From Pseudocitrobacter sp913778145 (GTDB lineage: Bacteria > Pseudomonadota > Gammaproteobacteria > Enterobacterales > Enterobacteriaceae): a DNA stretch of 64,000 bases. The notes beneath the pieces are model-generated. The model ran no database searches. It was not told the DNA's origin and saw only the letters and a list, made by a program, of their open reading frames with translations. The stretch spans positions 1-64,000 of the forward strand of contig JALNTX010000005.1 of the NCBI GenBank assembly GCA_035726825.1. Direction: 5' to 3'. Shown piece after piece: positions 62,416-64,000 of this stretch. The number at the start of each line of letters is the position of its first letter. Position 1 is the first letter of the stretch. Position numbers and translations under genes: made by a program.

Positions 62416-62783
62416 TTACATGAATCCCTACCGGTTTCAAGACACCTCAAAATTGAGATTAATCAAAGAAACGTATTTTACCACATTTTGGAATCACAAA
62501 CAGCAGGCGAACAGAAACACGAATTCATTTGTGTGATAAATCAAAAGCTTACTTTTCTTTACAAAACAACAATCACATTAATAAAACTAAATACGTTTCC
62601 AAAAAAAACAAAAAATGCATTCTAATGGAAACATTAAGCGCAAAACCCCCAAAATACTGTGCTTTACTTAACATTTAATGCGGCGTAGATTCCAAAACAC
62701 CGAAACGACATTTGATTCTGATAGAAATTTATATCCTTTCTTTCAGAAACTTTTTCATTATTTATTTTTAAAGAGAAATTAAC
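62416..62783. other. AT-rich divergent region before the trimeric adhesin
   Basis: 368 A/T-rich bases between the HTH-like gene and the adhesin. It must hold both promoters. AAAGAGAAATTAAC just before ATG 62784 is the adhesin ribosome site. No repeat or RNA gene was recognised. Confidence 0.5.
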
Positions 62784-63875
62784 ATGATGATGGTAACAAC
62801 GCGCTCTGCACTGGCTATGCTGATTGGCAGCCTTTGTGTCACTTCCACATACGCTGCAAGTTCAGATTTCCCTGAAGGCATTGAAGGTCAGGTCATTCAA
62901 AATAGCAAAAATATTGCGGCTCAGGGCTTAACCCTTAAAGAACATCACGATGCATTTGTGGCAACAGGTAATGCACTCACGAGCATTAAAACCGATATCA
63001 GCGATAACAAAACGACACTTCTCGAACATCACAGTGCGCTGGTTGCAGCAGGCAATGAGATCAACGAAGTCAAACATAATGTCGCCAACATGGGCAATTC
63101 GGTGTACATCCAGCATCAGGCGCTGGTTGCCGCCGGTAATGAAATCAATACGCTGAAAGCGGATGTTAGAGAGACACAGACAGCAAACGAAAATCAGCAA
63201 CACTTTATTGCGCATAACACGAAAAATATTGCTGCCGTTCAAAAAACGATCTCCGCAATGGGAGATGTAGAGAGTGCTAAACGTTATCAAGGAATGATTA
63301 ATGCCAAACATGATGCAGAGCAAGAAGCCCTGCAGCAGGAGGTTAAGACATTATCTGTGTCCATTCCTCAGCCCAATCTTGACCATACAAAAGAGATAAC
63401 GTCGAACAGTAAAGCTATCGAGAAAACTCACACAACCCTGACGGCATTGACTCAAAAACAGCAACAAGACAAAGCGTTATGGAGCCAAAAAATTCAGACG
63501 CTGGCAACTGACACAACGAATTCGATCGCAAACGATCGCCAGCAGATCGTCAGCGCTCAGCAACGTGTAGACGCCAATGCGGCACAACTGAGCAAGCTGA
63601 ACAGCAATTTCAGTAGCCTGAAACACACCGTCGACGAAAACAAACAGGAAGCGGCTGCGGGCTCCTCTTCTGCCATGGCACAGGCGAATATTCCTCAAGT
63701 GCTGAACGGTCAGACTGTCGCTATCGGTGCGGGTGTTGGCGGCTATGACGGCGAATCCGCTATCGCAGTCGGGGTTTCCTTCCGTGCCGCGGACAGCGTC
63801 ACCGTCAAAGCCACCGTCAGCGATGATTCTCAGCAGAACGTCGGCTATGGCGCGGGCGTATCTGTAGGCTGGTAA
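62784..63875 (+). CDS. Trimeric autotransporter adhesin with YadA-type anchor, 363 aa
   Basis: Signal peptide MMMVTTRSALAMLIGSLCVTSTYA, then an almost entirely helical coiled-coil stalk, then the YadA anchor at ~275-363 (LNSNFSSLKHTVDENKQEAAAGSSSAMAQANIPQVL, GQTVAIGAGVGGYDGESAIAVGVSFRAADSVTVKATVSD, ending GYGAGVSVGW). The stalk contains three repeats of ~29 residues with core EHHSALVAAGNEIN (residues ~51-140). No globular head domain is seen, so the N-terminal stalk would be the exposed part. Three copies form one 12-strand barrel. A terminator follows. Confidence 0.9.
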   Translation: MMMVTTRSALAMLIGSLCVTSTYAASSDFPEGIEGQVIQNSKNIAAQGLTLKEHHDAFVATGNALTSIKTDISDNKTTLLEHHSALVAAGNEINEVKHNVANMGNSVYIQHQALVAAGNEINTLKADVRETQTANENQQHFIAHNTKNIAAVQKTISAMGDVESAKRYQGMINAKHDAEQEALQQEVKTLSVSIPQPNLDHTKEITSNSKAIEKTHTTLTALTQKQQQDKALWSQKIQTLATDTTNSIANDRQQIVSAQQRVDANAAQLSKLNSNFSSLKHTVDENKQEAAAGSSSAMAQANIPQVLNGQTVAIGAGVGGYDGESAIAVGVSFRAADSVTVKATVSDDSQQNVGYGAGVSVGW

Positions 63876-63884
63876 TCCATTGTC

Positions 63885-63914
63885 AAAATGGCGCTCTACC
63901 GGGCGCCATTTTTT
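63885..63914 (+). terminator. Terminator of the trimeric adhesin gene
   Basis: ATGGCGC and GCGCCAT with a loop TCTACCGG, followed by TTTTTTT, about ten bases after the stop codon. Confidence 0.9.
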
Positions 63915-63942
63915 TCAGGCATAACATCAATAGGTTATAAAA

Positions 63943-64000
63943 ATGGATGCGATGTGTACCATAAAGAAATTAACAGTGCTGGCCGTCATTCTGCTGGCGG
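63943..64000 (+). CDS. Start of an exported protein cut by the right edge
   Basis: ATG 63943 begins MDAMCTIKKLTVLAVILLA, a short basic region followed by a hydrophobic core, as in a signal peptide or lipoprotein signal. A second ATG at 63952 is an alternative start. The frame is open to the edge. The ribosome site is weak (AGGTTATAAAA), so support is modest. Confidence 0.45.
   Translation, partial: MDAMCTIKKLTVLAVILLA

Overview
The window is chromosomal DNA of a member of the Enterobacteriaceae. The stretch folD-ybcJ ... ybcI-cysS-ppiB-lpxH-purE-purK-mnmH ... ybbP-ybbA/tesA-ybbO-cnoX-fetB-fetA follows the E. coli order with near-E. coli protein lengths. The fim cluster is of the Salmonella fimAICDHF-Z-Y type rather than the E. 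coli fimBE-A type. An Enterobacter/Citrobacter/Leclercia-like genome fits best; the species cannot be fixed from sequence alone.

Layout. 1-1.1 kb: the 5' part of a vgrG gene (type VI secretion spike) cut by the left edge, with a 49-codon ORF just upstream that looks like a truncated copy of the same N-terminus. 1.1-7.3 kb: pheP, a TonB-dependent siderophore receptor with a Fur-like site, a DMT permease and an HD-GYP protein. 7.7-14.1 kb: a probable organosulfur region, made of a flavin monooxygenase plus an SsuABC-like transporter, convergent with a polar amino acid ABC transporter. 14.3-20.9 kb: an accessory set of oxidoreductases (SDR, old yellow enzyme, FAD dehydrogenase, NIPSNAP) with an AraC regulator, interrupted by an intact IS481-family element with a 5-bp target duplication. 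21.4-32.6 kb: the regulatory and structural genes of type 1 fimbriae (LuxR-type gene, argU tRNA, fimY-like, fimZ, fimFHDCIA), with a family II pyrophosphatase gene inside. 33-34 kb: folD-ybcJ.

34.1-44.1 kb: an insertion between ybcJ and ybcI relative to E. coli, holding an unrecognised secreted protein of 454 aa, a 1691-aa autotransporter with an Asp-Pro linker, and a MalX/MalI-like PTS pair with a striking double palindrome upstream. 44.1-50.5 kb: ybcI, cysS, ppiB, lpxH, purEK, mnmH. 50.6-54.6 kb: a MetQNI/SfbABC-type transporter and a porin. 54.8-61.9 kb: ybbPA, tesA, ybbO, cnoX, fetBA. 62-64 kb: a small HTH-like protein, a YadA-anchored trimeric adhesin, and the first codons of another exported protein at the right edge.

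Themes. Three surface adhesin systems (type 1 fimbriae, a classical autotransporter, a trimeric autotransporter) lie in 38 kb. Intergenic regions carry several hairpin repeat families: REP/BIME, a C-rich/G-rich hairpin present at three loci, and one 144-bp MITE-like hairpin. The best mechanistic observation is that the fimY-like gene has AGA/AGG codons at positions 7, 9 and 10 and lies 0.3 kb from the tRNA gene that reads them, the arrangement known as fimU-fimY in Salmonella. No CRISPR array, rRNA or prophage was seen.
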